DNA of 15,290 nucleotides, taken from positions 1-15,290 of the forward strand of contig JBCCFC010000163.1 in assembly GCA_039029935.1 (NCBI GenBank). Reading direction: 5' to 3'. The position numbers and the translations under genes were made by a program. Position 1 is the first letter of the stretch, and every line of letters starts with the position of its first letter. Source of the stretch: G039029935 sp039029935. Its GTDB lineage: Bacteria > Chloroflexota > Anaerolineae > Caldilineales > Caldilineaceae. A model generated the notes under the pieces. That model made no database searches and had not been told where the DNA came from. It saw nothing but the letters and a program-made list of their open reading frames with translations. Below, piece by piece: positions 14,390 through 15,290 of the stretch.

Positions 14390-14480
14390 GGCCATTTGAG
14401 CGTTTGGATTAGACCGTTGTCTGGCTTCCAGACACCACCCAACGGTCTAGTTTCGCACTGTACTAGACCTCAAATAGCCA
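14390..14480 (-). promoter_or_regulatory. 5' leader of paralog 2 with nested and mutually exclusive hairpins
   Basis: An outer stem (14390-14400 with 14469-14479, 10 of 11 pairs, GGC[C/T]ATTTGAG) surrounds a 10-bp stem TAGACCGTTG (14410-14419) with CAACGGTCTA (14440-14449), which holds a small TCTGG/CCAGA hairpin (14420-14432). The segment GGTCTAG (14444-14450) can instead pair with CTAGACC (14463-14469), so two structures exclude each other. The leader ends 22 bases before the start codon. This layout suits an attenuator or a protein-binding leader; no known riboswitch class is recognised. Confidence 0.5.
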
Positions 14481-14571
14481 TGTTTGGTTGTTTATTGATG
14501 GATTGGGTATGCTCTCAGTCATGCTGATTTATGGTATGTCATTTACAGCGAGCGCAGATAAACTCAGCCTT

Positions 14572-14613
14572 CAGAAGTCCGACTTTTGTTAAAAGTCGGA
14601 CTTCTGTTTTTTT
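14572..14613 (+). terminator. Strong plus-strand intrinsic terminator
   Basis: Perfect 16-nt arms (CAGAAGTCCGACTTTT at 14572-14587 and its complement at 14591-14606) with a GTT loop are followed by seven T (14607-14613). The T-run is on the plus strand only. No supported plus-strand gene lies upstream; it would stop transcription that runs antisense to paralog 2 or a short RNA begun in 14480-14570. Confidence 0.75.
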
Positions 14614-14761
14614 ATGCAAGATACGCATACAAATCTGCGTTAAAATTCAAATGTTATCAATGGTTTTCAAGTGGTATTTAGGTGTGGTTATGCAGATAAT
14701 AAAGAGCGGGTGTGGATAGTTAATGTGAAAATAAAAACACCACCGCACCCAAAAGAATGCC
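14614..14761. other. AT-rich spacer with no supported feature
   Basis: No gene, strong hairpin or convincing promoter is visible here. A short plus-strand ORF that crosses the terminator hairpin (14531-14719) has no ribosome binding site or recognisable content. On the minus strand the stretch contains T-rich runs (for example at 14731-14738) that could lie at the 3' end of a transcript from the hairpin cluster next to it. Confidence 0.4.
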
Positions 14762-14929
14762 CACCGAATGAATTCGGTGTCTTATAGGCAAAGTACGCTA
14801 AAAGCGCACTGTTATTCCAGCCTGCGTCAGCAAGCTTTGCCTATCAGCATGGGATTTCAATCCTATGCTTCTCAGCACGGGATTTCAATATAAAATATTG
14901 TGTGCGGACACTGAAATCCGCTCCCCCAA
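14762..14929 (-). other. Dense hairpin cluster beyond the XRE gene, candidate structured RNA or palindromic element
   Basis: Several stems lie side by side: CACCGAAT/ATTCGGTG (14762-14779); a 10-bp closing stem ATAGGCAAAG (14784-14793) with CTTTGCCTAT (14835-14844) enclosing two smaller hairpins; a 9-bp stem around 14847-14868; CAATAT/ATATTG (14886-14900); and GCGGA/TCCGC near 14913-14930. On the minus strand the enclosed hairpins pair through G-U wobbles (for example AGTGCGCT with AGCGTACT), and a TGCT-GAGA-AGCA tetraloop hairpin can form, favouring a minus-strand RNA. One stem pairs better on the plus strand, so orientation is not settled. It could be the 3' UTR of the XRE gene, a small RNA, or a remnant of a mobile palindrome. 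Confidence 0.45.
14844..14889. repeat. Two 18-bp direct repeats at 28-bp spacing
   Basis: TCAGCATGGGATTTCAAT (14844-14861) and TCAGCACGGGATTTCAAT (14872-14889) differ at one base. A partial inverted copy, TGAAATCCG, lies near 14912-14920. They fall within the hairpin cluster. Confidence 0.75.
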
Positions 14930-14943
14930 CCTATTACAAGATG

Positions 14944-15201
14944 CTACATCGGTTTCACAGACACAGAGACACCCTGAATCAGTGTTGTTAACTCAACATC
15001 CAACGCACTGGCGAGCCGTTGCGCCGTTCTCAACGTGACATTATTATCACCGGCTTCGATACGAACCAAATAGGTTTTGTTCATCTCTGCCCGTTTTGCC
15101 AACTCGGCCTGTGTCCAGTCATTGGCGCGCCGGATAGCACGGACGCTGTGTCCAAATTGATGATAAATCTCGTCGATTTTCTGTTGTGTGGTTATGTTCA
15201 T
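14944..15201 (-). CDS. Small XRE-family helix-turn-helix regulator
   Basis: An 85-codon protein from ATG (15199-15201), preceded by a perfect AGGAG Shine-Dalgarno at 7-nt spacing, to TAG (14944-14946). Residues about 16-75 form a five-helix HTH_3/Cro-C1 domain: VRAIRRANDW, then WTQAELAKRAEM (helix 2), NKTYLVRIEAGDNN (recognition helix and turn), and LRTAQRLASALDVELTTLI. The invariant Q31, E33-L-A and IEAG positions of the family are present. With almost no extra domain it resembles the stand-alone regulators of toxin-antitoxin pairs, restriction-modification control proteins and mobile elements. No adjacent toxin is visible: the region downstream is non-coding and the upstream neighbour lies beyond the window. 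It probably binds near its own promoter in 15202-15290, but no clear operator was found. Confidence 0.92.
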   Translation of the reverse strand: MNITTQQKIDEIYHQFGHSVRAIRRANDWTQAELAKRAEMNKTYLVRIEAGDNNVTLRTAQRLASALDVELTTLIQGVSVSVKPM

Positions 15202-15290
15202 TGATCTACTCCTAACTCATATATGTTCTATCACAATGCAAGGAACGTAAGGGGCTGATAGCTCGTTTGCCAGATTATTCATTAATATAG

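Noticed and set aside
14531..14719. Plus-strand 62-codon ORF
   Set aside because: It runs through a perfect terminator hairpin and T-run, has no ribosome binding site and shows no recognisable domain.
14784..14844. Integron attC site
   Set aside because: It folds as a closed stem with inner hairpins but lacks the GTTRRRY core boxes, and no integrase is present.
14844..14889. CRISPR array start
   Set aside because: Only two 18-bp repeats with a 10-bp gap between them, no spacers of normal size and no cas gene; better explained as part of the hairpin cluster.

Overview
This 15.3 kb window reads as an accessory region of a bacterial chromosome, most likely from a filamentous or environmental member of Chloroflexota. 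The pointers are an AAA-ATPase/PD-(D/E)XK fusion and a small HNH cassette of types I associate with Chloroflexota and cyanobacteria, very large secreted DUF11/SdrD-B proteins, and a C-terminal 'YLP-hydrophobic-RR' tail that I recall from many Chloroflexota secreted proteins. This assignment is inference; no rRNA or housekeeping gene is present to confirm it. All eight supported protein genes lie on the minus strand.

Left third (1-3374): a run of nuclease-type accessory genes. In transcription order these are an AAA ATPase fused to a PD-(D/E)XK nuclease (3374-1818), an Rpn-type PD-(D/E)XK protein (1694-735), a 53-residue RHH-antitoxin-like protein (672-511), a 77-residue helical protein (507-274) and an HNH endonuclease cut off by the window edge (270-1). 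The last three are spaced TAG-NNN-ATG and look translationally coupled. The ATPase gene and the Rpn-type gene each have a perfect TATAAT -10 box upstream.

Middle and right (3489-14367): two tandem paralogous secreted giants of about 1635 and 1808 residues. They share a signal peptide ending in A-x-A|QSQNE, a long N-terminal region with paired cysteines, DUF11-like beta-sandwiches, one or two Asp-rich SdrD-B-like modules, an Fn3-like domain and the terminal WTVYLPVLRR. They differ by two exact in-frame indels: a 162-codon SdrD-B module found only in the second paralog, and a 22-codon segment missing from the first. A 74-nt stretch of complete identity suggests recent gene conversion.

Non-coding stretches: the 544 bp between the paralogs (8397-8940) hold three large inverted repeats: a 77-bp near-perfect palindrome, a 146-bp nested inverted repeat bounded by a 10-bp direct repeat (MITE-like), and the intrinsic terminator of the second paralog. 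The roughly 575 bp upstream of the second paralog (14368-14943) hold a 5' leader with mutually exclusive hairpins, a strong plus-strand terminator with no plus-strand gene in front of it, and a dense cluster of hairpins. The right end carries a small XRE-type regulator.

The best candidates for something undescribed are the intergenic palindrome cluster, the alternative-hairpin leader, the hairpin cluster behind the XRE gene, and the modular pair of surface proteins.
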